Of a stretch of DNA of 64,000 bases, positions 41,172 to 50,583 are shown in pieces (position 1 is the first letter of the stretch; each line of letters starts with the position of its first letter). The position numbers and the translations under genes are program-made. The stretch comes from Streptomyces sp. CB03234. Its GTDB lineage: Bacteria > Actinomycetota > Actinomycetes > Streptomycetales > Streptomycetaceae. Under the pieces are notes generated by a model, which worked only from the letters and a program-made list of their open reading frames with translations, did not search any database and was not told the origin of the DNA. The DNA lies in contig NZ_LIYH01000001.1 of the NCBI RefSeq assembly GCF_001905885.1, forward strand, positions 622,169-686,168, read 5' to 3'.

Positions 41172-41611
41172 CCGCTCGTCTTCCGGTGACCCGCGCGCTC
41201 GCCGCCCTCCTGGAGCACACCACGGGCCGCCCGTGTGGTGTCGGTGAACTCCCGCGGGTTCAGGGCAAGTCCGGGTGGGAGCCCGCGCCCGTGCCGTACA
41301 CCATCCTCGACTCGCTGCCCGCCGAGTTCGCGGGCCCGCCCCTGTGGGACTGGCACGCTGATGCCGCCTGGTCCTACCAGGTCACCTCGGTCGGGGAACG
41401 AGCCGATCAGGTCGAGTGGCTGGCCGACCGCGTGCGCGCCGGCGTGGTCGGCCGGACCGACGGAAGCTGGACCCACGACCTGCATGTTCCCGAAGCGCGT
41501 GTCATTGACCGGGAGTTGACCTACGACGCCGGAGGAGAGCCCTCGGTGTCGGCGGCAGGCGCTATCGTGTCCTACGTGCAGCGGGTCACGATCACCGTGA
41601 CCCCGGCATGA
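41168..41611 (+). CDS. Tail terminator/completion protein (probable)
   Basis: 147 residues from a GTG at 41168, overlapping the previous stop by four bases. VTRALAALLEHTTGRPCGVGELP, PVPYTILDSLPAEF, AAWSYQVTSVGERADQVEWLADRV and a beta ending VSYVQRVTITVTPA. The size, position before the tail tube gene and the WSYQVTSVG...QVEWLADRV segment fit minor tail or tail-terminator proteins. Assigned mainly from order. Confidence 0.65.
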   Translation: MTARLPVTRALAALLEHTTGRPCGVGELPRVQGKSGWEPAPVPYTILDSLPAEFAGPPLWDWHADAAWSYQVTSVGERADQVEWLADRVRAGVVGRTDGSWTHDLHVPEARVIDRELTYDAGGEPSVSAAGAIVSYVQRVTITVTPA

Positions 41612-41742
41612 AGAATCGATTCTTCTGATCCTCACCGCGGAGGCCCGCGCGGACGCTAGGCCCCAGGCCAGGCGAACCCCCTTTGAACCTCAAGGGGCAG
41701 GGCCTCGGCACGGGACGCTGCCCCAGAAGTGGGAGCGGACCT

Positions 41743-42378
41743 GTGTCCACGAGCACGAAGAAGGCCCAGACCCGATTTCTGCGGCGCGGCATCTCCAAGA
41801 TCCTTTGGTCCAAGGACCTCAACGACCCGAAGTACCCCAGCCGCCGAGAGATCACTAACGCCTTCGCCCTGACCGACGCCGTCTCGGACATCGAGGGCTG
41901 GGCGCTGGAGAACGACCCCATCGAGACCCCCGACATGGGCTCGACCTTCAACTCCTCGATCCCGGGCAACGACAAGGCCGAGAACTCCAGCCTGACCTTC
42001 TACGAGGACCGGTTCTCCGACGCCATCGAGCAGCAGCTCCCCAAGGGCGCGAAGGGCTACGTCATCCTGCTCCGCAAGGGCGACCTGCCCGGCTCCCGCT
42101 CGGTGGACGTCTTCCCCGTTCAGGTCGCCACCCGCGCCGCGACGTACAGCACCGGCAACGAGGCCGCGAAGTTCAAGGTGGACTTCACGATCACCGACGA
42201 GCCGTCGCTCGACCGCCCGGTGCCGCAGGCCCACCCCCGTCCGCTGCCGGACGAGGACTGCGACGACGACCACGGGCACGGCCACCCCGAGGGTGACCAC
42301 GTCGACGTGACCGTGGTCAGCACCACGAAGACCAAGACCGAGGCGACGGTCCGCGAGCACGACGCCGACGAGGGCTGA
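41743..42378 (+). CDS. Major tail (tube) protein
   Basis: 211 residues from a GTG at 41743 behind GGGAGCGG. FLRRGISKILWSKDL, REITNAFALTDAVSDIEGWALEN, STFNSSIPGNDKAENSSLTFYED and GYVILLRKGDLPG are characteristic of phage tail-tube subunits (beta-sandwich with the SSLTFYED strand). An unusual His/Asp-rich stretch (CDDDHGHGHPEGDH) lies near the C-terminus and could bind metal. It polymerises around the tape measure. Followed after two bases by the chaperone gene. Confidence 0.82.
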   Translation: MSTSTKKAQTRFLRRGISKILWSKDLNDPKYPSRREITNAFALTDAVSDIEGWALENDPIETPDMGSTFNSSIPGNDKAENSSLTFYEDRFSDAIEQQLPKGAKGYVILLRKGDLPGSRSVDVFPVQVATRAATYSTGNEAAKFKVDFTITDEPSLDRPVPQAHPRPLPDEDCDDDHGHGHPEGDHVDVTVVSTTKTKTEATVREHDADEG

Positions 42379-42380
42379 TC

Positions 42381-42935
42381 GTGTCGCGCCCCGCACAGGC
42401 CAAGCGCCCGTCCCCCTCCGCCACGGCGGCGGAGGGGGCGTGGTCGGCCAAGATGGAACGGCTCCGCCGCCGGACCCGCCCGCAGAACCGGCTGCGCATC
42501 TGCGATGACGCCGAGCTGCGTCAGCGGTACGACGAGGCTGAGCAGGCCGCCCGCCGTGCCCGGTTCGTCGCCGAAGCCAACCCGGGTGACGAGCTCGCCG
42601 CACGCCAGGTCACCGACGCCGACGCCGCGCGGGACCAGGCCCTGGCGGCGCTCGACGCCGCCTCGGAGTTCCTGACCTTCCGTGCGCTGCCGCGCCCGGT
42701 GCTGGAGGAGCTGATCGCCGAGCATTCGCCCACCGAACAGCAGGCGGAGGAGGGGGCGATCTTCAACCCCGACACCTTCCCCGCCGCGCTGGTGGCGGCG
42801 GCCTCCGTGGACGGCATGAGCCGCGAGGAGGCCGAGGAGCTGCTGAACGGCTGGTCGGCGCCGGACGCCAACGCGCTGTGGGACGCCGCCTGGCAGATCC
42901 AGCAGGAGAGCCGGGTCGAGCTGGGAAAAGGCTGA
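42381..42935 (+). CDS. Tail assembly chaperone, short form (gpG-like)
   Basis: 184 residues, charged and helical (AELRQRYDEAEQAARRARF, ARDQALAALDAASEFLTF), then RPVLEELIAEHSPT and MSREEAEELLNGWSAPD. It lies between the tail tube and tape measure genes. It ends in VELGKG at a GGGAAAA slippery heptamer, so it is also the N-terminal part of a frameshifted product. It assists tape-measure folding during tail assembly. Confidence 0.82.
   Translation: MSRPAQAKRPSPSATAAEGAWSAKMERLRRRTRPQNRLRICDDAELRQRYDEAEQAARRARFVAEANPGDELAARQVTDADAARDQALAALDAASEFLTFRALPRPVLEELIAEHSPTEQQAEEGAIFNPDTFPAALVAAASVDGMSREEAEELLNGWSAPDANALWDAAWQIQQESRVELGKG
42923..42929 (+). promoter_or_regulatory. Programmed -1 frameshift site GGGAAAA
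   Basis: In-frame codons CTG GGA AAA place the heptamer G-GGA-AAA correctly for -1 slippage two codons before the TGA. After slipping, reading continues as K-R-L-S-R-D-A-G into the open frame that ends at 43276. Confidence 0.9.
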
Positions 42936-43276
42936 GCCGTGACGCCGGCCTGCGCGCCGAACTGGAGCTGTGCGAGCGGTACGGCATCCCGCACTCGCAA
43001 TTCCTCGGCGGAGACGGCCGCTGGACCGACCTCGACCGCGCCAAGGCGCTGGCTTGGGCGGACTGGCAGCGGTCGGTGTGCCCGGAGTGCCACACCCGGC
43101 TGGAGGAGTGGGACCGCGAACGCGGCGGCGACCCCCACGCCTACGTCACCGACACCCTGCGCTGCCCCGGCTGCGAGCTGATCGAGCAGGAACGCGATCA
43201 CGTCCCCCAGGACCGGTCCGGCTACGGCGTGAAGATCCAGCTCCTGCCGCGCGAGCAGTACGAGCCGCGCCCCTGA
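42930..43276 (+). CDS. Tail chaperone frameshift extension (gpT-like part of gpGT)
   Basis: About 116 codons in the -1 frame, with no own ribosome site. It encodes GLRAELELCERYGIPHSQFLGG, WTDLDRAKALAWADWQR, then CPECHTRLEEWDR and LRCPGCELIEQERDH, a four-Cys zinc-binding pattern, ending in KIQLLPREQYEPRP. As in lambda, only a fraction of ribosomes should make the fused chaperone. The zinc-ribbon-like extension is common in actinophage chaperones. Confidence 0.85.
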
Positions 43277-43312
43277 TCCACCCCGCACCACGTAAGTAAG
43301 GAGGCCGCCGCG

Positions 43313-46300
43313 GTGGCCGGGTTCACCCTCACGGTCGCGATGCGCGCCGAGGTCCGCGACCTGATCGCGGGAACCCGTGCTGCCTCCGCCCAGATGCGGA
43401 CCCTGGGGGACCGTACCGAGGCCGTGAACCGGTCCCTGGCCCGACTGGACGCCAACGGGGCGCGGCTCGCTGCGCAGTTCGCTGCGCTGAATCGTTCCTC
43501 CCGCGCGGCCGTCGGGGAGCTGAACCGGATCACCGCCCGCGCCGGGGCGGCCCGTGCGGCGTTGCGCGCGGCCGGGGACGACGGCGCCCGGTCGATGTCC
43601 CGGCTCCAGCGGGCGACCGCCGGGGCCGGTCGCCGGGGCCTGTCCGCCACGAACATGCTCGCTGGCGGCGCCCTCGTCCTCGGCACCGGCGAGATGATCG
43701 AGGAGGGCAACCGCTACCAGCGGCAGATGAACCTGTTCCGGGCGGTGACCGGCGCGACCGCGGCGCAGATGAAGCGCGCCGCCGTCGTCGCTCAGGAACT
43801 CGGCAACGACCTGACGCTGCCCACCTCCACGTCGGCGGACGCCGCCGAGGGCATGGTCGAGCTGAGCAAGGCCGGTTTCCGTGCGGATCAGTCGATCGAC
43901 GCCGTACGCGCCTCGCTCCAGCTCGCGGCGGCGGCCGACGTCAACGCCGCCACGTCGGCCAAGTACTTGGGCGACATCATGGATCAGTTCGGCCTCGGTG
44001 CTGATCAGGCATCCCGGGCGTCGGACACCCTCGCGGCCACGGCGAACAACGCCTCCGGCTCCATCACCGACATCTACTACTCGATGCGGTACGCGGGCCC
44101 GGTCGCGAACGCGCTCGGCGTCAGCCTCCAGGACACCGCCGCCGCGGTCGGCATGCTCGGCAAGAGCGGCATCCTCGGCCAGACGGCGGGCACGAGCCTG
44201 CGCGGGATCTTCGCCAACCTGGCGGCGCCGACGCCGATCATGAAGAACGCCCTACGGGACCTCGGCATCGAAGCCTGGGACGCGCAGGGGCGCTTCAAGG
44301 GCCTGCGCACGGTGATCGACGGTCTGTCGAAGGCCGAACACTCCATGAGCCAGAAGGACTTCGCGGCCGGAGTGACCCGCGCCTTCGGCAAGCCCGCCCT
44401 GTCCGGCGCGGTGGCGCTCGCCCACCAGGGCACCGAGTCCTTCGACGCCCTGTCGATGGCGGTACGCCAGACCGGCTCAGCAGCGTCCATCACCGCCTCG
44501 CGCGGCGAGGGTCTCGCCGGTGCGATGACGCAACTGCGCACCCAGGCCAAACAGACTGGGATCGCCCTGTACGAGGGGATGGCGCCCGGCCTGGAGTGGG
44601 TGACTCGTCTGCTCACCCGCGGGATGTCCGGGGCCACCCCGTACCTGACCACGGCCCTCGACTACGGCCGCGACATCGCCACCCTGTACGGCCCCGACCT
44701 GAAGGAGGCGACGAAGAACGGGCTCAGCGGGCTCATCGATGAGGCCAAGGCGCTGATCGGGCCGCTCACGGAGATCGGTGAGCACTCGCTGGCCACCGGC
44801 CTGAACCTGCTGATCAATGCCGCAAGCACCCTGGGCGACGTCCTGGACAACGCCGCCGACGGCGCGGAACCGCTCCTCAAGGCCGTCGCCGGGCTCGGTG
44901 AGGAGGGCGGCGCGGCGGCCGGCACGCTCGACATCATCACCACCGTCGGCAACGTGGCCATGGACGCGGTCTCCGGGCTGTCCCTGGTCCTCGTCCCCAT
45001 CGGCCACCTCGTCGGCGGTCTGGTCAGCGCGTTCGGCGCACTGCCCGCACCGATCCAGTCGGCCGCGCTGGCGATGCTCCTGTTCCGCCGCGCGCAGCCC
45101 GCCCTGACCAACATGGCGAACACCATGACCGGCCCCGTCAGGTCGGGCATCCAGTCCTTCAACCAGCAGATGCGGGTGCAGCAGACCCTGGCCGCCGCAT
45201 CCGGTGTCACGCTGTCCCGGTATGGCGCGGCCTGGGCCGCTGTGCAGGCGCGCGTCGGCTTCCTCGGGAACATGACGGCGGCGTTCCGGAGCGCGAACGG
45301 CGCCGGAGTGACCTTCATGGGGACGCTGAACGGCATCGGCCGTGCGGCCGGTTCGGGACTGCGCTCCGCTGTGAGCGGCGTCAGCAACGCGCTCGGCGGG
45401 CCGTTCGGGATCGCCATGGCCGGTGTCTCCGTCGGCCTGGGCCTGCTCGCCGCCCGTCAGCAGAAGGCCGCGCAGGCTGCGGCAGAGCACCAGCAACGCA
45501 TCTCCTCACTGACCTCGGCTTTGCGTGAGTCCGGCGGGCAAATCGACAGCAACGTGCGACAGCAGGCCGCCCAGATCCTGTTGGACACCAAGACGAGCCA
45601 GGGGCAGCTGACGAAGGTCATGGAGGACGCCGGTGTGCCGCTCGCCTCCCTGACCGACGCCTACCTCGGGCAGGGCACCTCGCTAGAGGCGCTGCAAAAG
45701 CAGATGCAGGCGACCGCCGACAAGCACAAGGTGTGGAAGGACGTGGCGGGCGGCAAGGCGACCAAGCAGGTCTACTCGGACGTCGGCCAGCAGTACAAGG
45801 ACGCCGCCGACGCCCTCGGCAGCGTCAAGGGCGAAATGGCCGAGTCGGTCAAGAACGCCAAGGAGCTGGCGAAGGCGGCTCGGGGAGCTGGGGACGGCAC
45901 CTCCGCCTACGACCGGCTCAAGGCCGCCGTCGGCGGGCTGGCGGACGAGACGGCCGACGCCGACACCCGCACCCGCTCCCTCAAGAGCGCCCTCGACCTG
46001 CTGTCCGGCGGCCAGATCTCCCTCCAGGCCGCGAAGGCGAAGGTCAACTCCGCCGTCCTTGACCTTCAAGAGGGCAGCAAGAACGTCAACCGTGGCCAGG
46101 GCTACGGCGGCAAGCAGCTGGTCAACCAGGACAAGACCCTCAACACCACCACGAGGAACGGGCAGCAGCTCTACACCCAGCTCACCGCTCTGTCCGATGC
46201 GGCGGCCGATGCCTCGGTGGCCACGTACGACCTGGCCATTCGCAACGGCCAGTCACTGCCGGCGGCGCTCGCGAAGGCCCGTGGGGAGATGAGCCGCGCC

Positions 46301-47581
46301 CGCGCGGAGGCGATCCGAGCCGCCCGCGGCTACGGGCTGACGAAGGAACAGGCCGAAGGCGTCGCCGACAGCCTTGGCCTGCTGCCGTCGAAGGTGACAC
46401 TGCTCCTCCAGACCAAGGGCATGGACAGCACCCTGGCGAACCTGATCGCGGTGCAGGCCGAGTTCCACCGGCTGCCGAAGCAGAAGACGATCAAGGTGGA
46501 CTCGCTGAGCGAGGGCGCGCAGAAGAAGCTTCGGAGCCTCGGCTTTACCGTCAAGACGGTCCCGGGTACGCGGCAGATCAAGATCACGGCACCGACGGCG
46601 GGCGCTCGCAAGAACCTGGACGTGCTGATCGACAAGCTCGGGCAGACCCCGAACTCGAAGAACGTGAAGGTGTCCGCGCCGACCGCCGCGGCGATCAAGA
46701 GCCTGGAGGCAGTGCAGGCGAAGATCCGGGCGACACCCGGCGCGAAGAGCGTCCGGGTCAGCGCGCCGACCGCAGAGGCCCGCAAGCAACTGGAGTCGCT
46801 CGGCTTCCGCATCGAAAAGATCCCCGGCTCCAAGGACGTGAAGGTCACGGTCCCCACCGGGGGCCCGAAGAAGGCGGCCGACACGATCCAGGGCCGTATC
46901 AACGCGCTGCGTGGCAAAGAGGTGACCGTCACCACGCGCCACGTAACGATCTTCGACCAGCTCGCTGAGCAGAACACCTCTATCGCCGACGCCATCGAGC
47001 AGCAGGCAAAGACCCAGGAGCGGCTGGCCAAGAAGCAGGCCGACGGCGGTGTCGTCGACTACTTCGCCGACGGTGGGATCACCGGTCCCCGGCGCCGCGA
47101 GCGGCACGTCGCGCAGATCGCCCCGGCCGGGAGCTGGCGCATCTGGGGTGAGCCCGAGACCGGCGGGGAGGCGTACGTGCCCATGGCCGCCTCGAAGCGC
47201 GACCGCAGCAAGGCGATCGTGGAGACCGTGGTCGACCGGTTCGGTGGCCAGGTCGAGTGGTACGCCAACGGCGGCGTACGAGGCCGGAGCAGCCGCGACT
47301 ACAACCCGATGCTCGCCAGCAGCTTCAAGCAGGCCCGCAGTGTCGCGGCCATGGCGGGCGTCGTGCGCTCCTTCGACATCCGTACTGGCAGCGACCGCGC
47401 CCGCACCCGTGTGGTGGACGCCCGTGCCGGCGGGCGGGTCCAGGTCGTCGTCGTGCGCGAGCAGCAGCCGCTGATCGGCTCGATGCCGGTCACCGTCACC
47501 GACAGATCCGCCACCCCCGAGCAGATCGGCAACGAGATGATGCGCACCCTGCGCAACGCGCAGCGGGGCGGGAGAGTGTGA
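43313..47581 (+). CDS. Tape measure protein
   Basis: 1,422 residues from a GTG at 43313. N-terminal long helices (VAMRAEVRDLIAGTRAASAQM), then the phage TMP domain with MNLFRAVTGATAAQMKRAA, TLPTSTSADAAEGMVELSKAG and MLGKSGILGQTAGTSLRGIF. Hydrophobic helices lie in the middle (VALVPIGHLVGG-like), coiled coils follow, and a tandem repeat region spans residues ~1055-1205. The C-terminus has ADGGITGPRRRERHVAQIAP and AYVPMAASKRDRS. It sets tail length and is injected or forms a channel. At ~1.5 A per residue a tail of roughly 200 nm would be expected from the family rule. Confidence 0.92.
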   Translation: MAGFTLTVAMRAEVRDLIAGTRAASAQMRTLGDRTEAVNRSLARLDANGARLAAQFAALNRSSRAAVGELNRITARAGAARAALRAAGDDGARSMSRLQRATAGAGRRGLSATNMLAGGALVLGTGEMIEEGNRYQRQMNLFRAVTGATAAQMKRAAVVAQELGNDLTLPTSTSADAAEGMVELSKAGFRADQSIDAVRASLQLAAAADVNAATSAKYLGDIMDQFGLGADQASRASDTLAATANNASGSITDIYYSMRYAGPVANALGVSLQDTAAAVGMLGKSGILGQTAGTSLRGIFANLAAPTPIMKNALRDLGIEAWDAQGRFKGLRTVIDGLSKAEHSMSQKDFAAGVTRAFGKPALSGAVALAHQGTESFDALSMAVRQTGSAASITASRGEGLAGAMTQLRTQAKQTGIALYEGMAPGLEWVTRLLTRGMSGATPYLTTALDYGRDIATLYGPDLKEATKNGLSGLIDEAKALIGPLTEIGEHSLATGLNLLINAASTLGDVLDNAADGAEPLLKAVAGLGEEGGAAAGTLDIITTVGNVAMDAVSGLSLVLVPIGHLVGGLVSAFGALPAPIQSAALAMLLFRRAQPALTNMANTMTGPVRSGIQSFNQQMRVQQTLAAASGVTLSRYGAAWAAVQARVGFLGNMTAAFRSANGAGVTFMGTLNGIGRAAGSGLRSAVSGVSNALGGPFGIAMAGVSVGLGLLAARQQKAAQAAAEHQQRISSLTSALRESGGQIDSNVRQQAAQILLDTKTSQGQLTKVMEDAGVPLASLTDAYLGQGTSLEALQKQMQATADKHKVWKDVAGGKATKQVYSDVGQQYKDAADALGSVKGEMAESVKNAKELAKAARGAGDGTSAYDRLKAAVGGLADETADADTRTRSLKSALDLLSGGQISLQAAKAKVNSAVLDLQEGSKNVNRGQGYGGKQLVNQDKTLNTTTRNGQQLYTQLTALSDAAADASVATYDLAIRNGQSLPAALAKARGEMSRARAEAIRAARGYGLTKEQAEGVADSLGLLPSKVTLLLQTKGMDSTLANLIAVQAEFHRLPKQKTIKVDSLSEGAQKKLRSLGFTVKTVPGTRQIKITAPTAGARKNLDVLIDKLGQTPNSKNVKVSAPTAAAIKSLEAVQAKIRATPGAKSVRVSAPTAEARKQLESLGFRIEKIPGSKDVKVTVPTGGPKKAADTIQGRINALRGKEVTVTTRHVTIFDQLAEQNTSIADAIEQQAKTQERLAKKQADGGVVDYFADGGITGPRRRERHVAQIAPAGSWRIWGEPETGGEAYVPMAASKRDRSKAIVETVVDRFGGQVEWYANGGVRGRSSRDYNPMLASSFKQARSVAAMAGVVRSFDIRTGSDRARTRVVDARAGGRVQVVVVREQQPLIGSMPVTVTDRSATPEQIGNEMMRTLRNAQRGGRV

Positions 47582-48537
47582 TGACCACAGCACCGAACAA
47601 GCACAGCCGCCCCGAACTGGCCCCGTGGCAGTACGAGATCGGCGGTGTCGTCCTCGGCACCGGCAGCTACGTCCCGATAGGGAACGTCGAAGGGCTCGGA
47701 TCACCCGGCACCCGCCCGCAGGACGCCGACAACTCCAACAGCGACGGCACCTCACCGGGCCGGGACTTCTACGGCCCGCGCCCCCTGCGCTTCGAGGCGG
47801 GCATCAAGACGCCCGGAGACCCGGTGAAGGCCGCCGAGATCCTCGCCCGGCTGGAGCGCGCCCTGGACACCCCCGACGCCCGTACCAATCCCGACGGCCG
47901 TCACGTCCTGCGAGGCAGGTGGCCCGGGCATGCAACGCGCCGCATGTACGGGCGACTTCGGCGTATGGAGGCGACCAGCACAGCCAACGCGGTGCACGGG
48001 TGGATACCCCTCGACATCGAATTTGTCGGCCTGGACAACCCTCGCTGGTACGACGACGAGCTGTCGAAGCTGACGCTCGGCCTGGACCAGGCCGCCCGCC
48101 CCCGCAGCGGGGACCGCACCGTCGATGAGGCAATGGGCCGACCCGCCGCCTGCCGCCGCCCGGCCGACCCGGACCACCACCCGGCCGACGACCGCCCCGG
48201 CTGGGTCACCAACCACGGCGACGTGCCGACCTACCCGAGCCTGCGCGTGCACGGCCCGGTGACCGACCCACGCATCTGGAACACCGTCACCCGCCGCGTC
48301 CTCGAACTCGACCTGTCGCTGCGCGACGGCGAGTGGGTGGAGATGGAGACCCGGCCCGGCACCTGCTGGGCCCTGCGCGACGGCACCGTCAACGTCGCCA
48401 ACGACCTCAGCCCCGCATCCCGTCTCGACCTGTTCACCCTGCCGCCCGGACGGTCCGAGATCGCATGGAGCGCGAACGACCCGTCCGGCACCGCGCGCCT
48501 CGAGGTGGCGTGGCGATCGGCGTACACCACCCTGTGA
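47581..48537 (+). CDS. Distal tail protein (Dit-like)
   Basis: 318 residues; the ATG overlaps the tape-measure stop. WQYEIGGVVLGTGSYVPIGNVEGLGSP and GRDFYGPRPLRFEAGIKT are typical of actinophage distal tail proteins; the C-terminal half has WIPLDIEFVGLDNPRWYDDE, SLRVHGPVTDPRIWN and ARLEVAWRSAYTTL, a galectin-like beta domain. It forms the ring at the tail end that joins tube and baseplate. Confidence 0.8.
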   Translation: MTTAPNKHSRPELAPWQYEIGGVVLGTGSYVPIGNVEGLGSPGTRPQDADNSNSDGTSPGRDFYGPRPLRFEAGIKTPGDPVKAAEILARLERALDTPDARTNPDGRHVLRGRWPGHATRRMYGRLRRMEATSTANAVHGWIPLDIEFVGLDNPRWYDDELSKLTLGLDQAARPRSGDRTVDEAMGRPAACRRPADPDHHPADDRPGWVTNHGDVPTYPSLRVHGPVTDPRIWNTVTRRVLELDLSLRDGEWVEMETRPGTCWALRDGTVNVANDLSPASRLDLFTLPPGRSEIAWSANDPSGTARLEVAWRSAYTTL

Positions 48538-48550
48538 ACGGAGAGCACTC

Positions 48551-49477
48551 GTGACGCTGCAACCCCCGATGATGGTGCGCGGGGCCGACCACTCCGCCCG
48601 CGCGATGCGCCTGATGATCCGTGACCTGGCCCGAGGCCGGCAGGGTGTCGCCGGCGGTGAGGACCTGAAGGTCCGCCCCCTGGAGACTCCAGGCCTCGGT
48701 GTCCGCGTCGGCGATGGCTCTGCTCTGATCCACGGTGTCCGGCCGTGGCAAGGGGCCTACACCCAGTCCAACATCGGCGACACCGTGGTCGACGTGCCGC
48801 CGACCGGGCCCGTCGCCCGCACCGACCTGCTCGTGCTGCGCATCGAGGACCCGGAGTTCGAAGGCGACCGCGACCCGCGCCGCCAGGAGATCGGCTACTT
48901 CCACCTCATCCAGAACATCGGCGCGCAGGACACCACCGCGCTGCGGGAGATGACCGCGATCCCGCTCGCCCGCCTCACCATCCCCCGGAACACCGCGACC
49001 ATCACCGACGAGATGATCACGGATCTGCGGCGGCTGGCCAACCCGCGCACCGAGCGCACCCTGCGCACCGTGCACCCGACCACCACGGAGAAGGTGCCCG
49101 GCAAGCACGGCCAGTGGGCGGCCTGGCCCAAGGAAGCCGCCTGGGATCTCGACATCCCCGCATGGGCGACGGAGGCCGCCATCGTCGTTACCCTGTCCGG
49201 CCTGCGCGCCGAAGCGGGACCGGTCTACGCCGAGCTGCGCACGCGGCTGGGGGAGCGCGCCGCGAAGCCGACCGTTGTGGACGACGACGGCACCACCACC
49301 CGCCGCTCCTCCGTGACCCTGGCCGACACGCTCGCCGTGCCGCCCACCTACCGGGGCACCCGCCAGCACCTGGCCGTCGAGATCAACCAGAACGACAAGT
49401 ACGGCGACGGCGACCTGACCGTGGCCAAGGGCACGACGGTCACGCTCGACGTCGCGTTCACGGAAGGGCCTGCGTGA
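48551..49477 (+). CDS. Minor tail/baseplate protein
   Basis: 308 residues. Opens MTLQPPMMVRGADHSARAMRLM, then GLGVRVGDGSALIHGVRPWQGAY and VARTDLLVLRIEDPEFEGD. Later, WDLDIPAWATEAAIVVTLSGLRA and HLAVEINQNDKYGDGDLTVA form a beta domain. Such proteins follow Dit in many Streptomyces siphoviruses and belong to the tail tip; receptor contact is possible but unproven. Confidence 0.7.
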   Translation: MTLQPPMMVRGADHSARAMRLMIRDLARGRQGVAGGEDLKVRPLETPGLGVRVGDGSALIHGVRPWQGAYTQSNIGDTVVDVPPTGPVARTDLLVLRIEDPEFEGDRDPRRQEIGYFHLIQNIGAQDTTALREMTAIPLARLTIPRNTATITDEMITDLRRLANPRTERTLRTVHPTTTEKVPGKHGQWAAWPKEAAWDLDIPAWATEAAIVVTLSGLRAEAGPVYAELRTRLGERAAKPTVVDDDGTTTRRSSVTLADTLAVPPTYRGTRQHLAVEINQNDKYGDGDLTVAKGTTVTLDVAFTEGPA

Positions 49478-50583
49478 CGATGGCCGACTACCGCTACATC
49501 GTCGTGCGGGCCGCGACCGGCGATGTTCTGCACTGGAACCTGCCGCTGAGCGAGGTCGAGTACGGCCCGGAGATATCCGGGCCTGGCTCGTTGAAGGCCA
49601 CCCTGCCGACCGCGTTCCGACGCTCCCTTGGTGACGCGCTCGACGCCGGCGACACCGTGCTCCTCGTCGAGCGCAACGCCCGCCTCGACTGGGGCGGGCT
49701 GCTGTGGCGCGCCGAACCGGAGGGCAACACACTGCCCGTCGAAGCCTCCGGGTTCACGAGCTACCTCCACCGCCGCTTTGACCTGCACGGCAACCTCGGC
49801 GGACGCGGCCCGTACATCGAAGCGGACCCGTGCGAGGTGATCCGCGATGTGTGGGCCTACGCCCAGGCGCAGCCGGACGGCGACCTCGGTGTGGTCGTGG
49901 ACGACACGAAGTCGAAGGCGAAGACCGGTACCGCGAAAGACCCGTACACCACCTCCAAGACCGACCCGCGCAACCTCGGCGAGATCGTGGATGAGATGGC
50001 CGAGATCGATGACGGCCTGGAGTGGTCGGAGACCGTGGCATGGCGCGGGCGCCGCGCCGAGCGCCGCATCATCCTCGGTGCGCCGCGCCTTGGCCGACGC
50101 CGCGAGGACCTGACGTTCACCACCGGCGCCAACGTGGTCGGCACCCCGCACGTCATCAAGGACGCCGACTCCTACGCCCAGTGGGTCATCGGGCTCGGCG
50201 CGGGCGAGGGCAAGAAGCGCAAGGTCGTCGTGGACGGCGTGCGCAACGGCCGCCTGCGCCTGGAACACCGGCTGGAGACGAGCGAGAAGGACGAGGCGAA
50301 GCTGAAGCAGCGGGCGCGCCGTGAACGGCTGGCCCGCCAGGTCCTGCCCTCGTTGACTGAGCTGGAGATCACCGACCACCCGGCGGCCCCGATCGAGGCT
50401 CTGCGCATCGGGGACGACGTGCGGATCCGCCTGTTCGAGCCGCACACCGAGTACGACGGCTGGTGCCGGATCGTCGGCTGGACGGTGCGGCCTGGCGAGG
50501 GCGAGACGGCCGAGCGCGTGACGTTGAAGCTGGAGCGCACCAACAAGCCCGAGGACGAGACGGGCGAGGAAGAGGAGCAGTAG
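49474..50583 (+). CDS. Tail hub protein (Tal/gp37-like)
   Basis: 369 residues from a GTG at 49474 (GTGA overlap; an ATG six bases on is the alternative). ADYRYIVVRAATGDVLHWNLPLSEVEYGPE, WGGLLWRAEPEGNTLPVEASGF and YLHRRFDL are the opening of the phage tail-hub family that forms the central trimer at the tail tip. The C-terminal part has ITDHPAAPIEALRIGDDVRI and GWCRIVGWTVRPGEGE, as in gp37/hub proteins. Ends in an acidic tail. Confidence 0.8.
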   Translation: MTMADYRYIVVRAATGDVLHWNLPLSEVEYGPEISGPGSLKATLPTAFRRSLGDALDAGDTVLLVERNARLDWGGLLWRAEPEGNTLPVEASGFTSYLHRRFDLHGNLGGRGPYIEADPCEVIRDVWAYAQAQPDGDLGVVVDDTKSKAKTGTAKDPYTTSKTDPRNLGEIVDEMAEIDDGLEWSETVAWRGRRAERRIILGAPRLGRRREDLTFTTGANVVGTPHVIKDADSYAQWVIGLGAGEGKKRKVVVDGVRNGRLRLEHRLETSEKDEAKLKQRARRERLARQVLPSLTELEITDHPAAPIEALRIGDDVRIRLFEPHTEYDGWCRIVGWTVRPGEGETAERVTLKLERTNKPEDETGEEEEQ

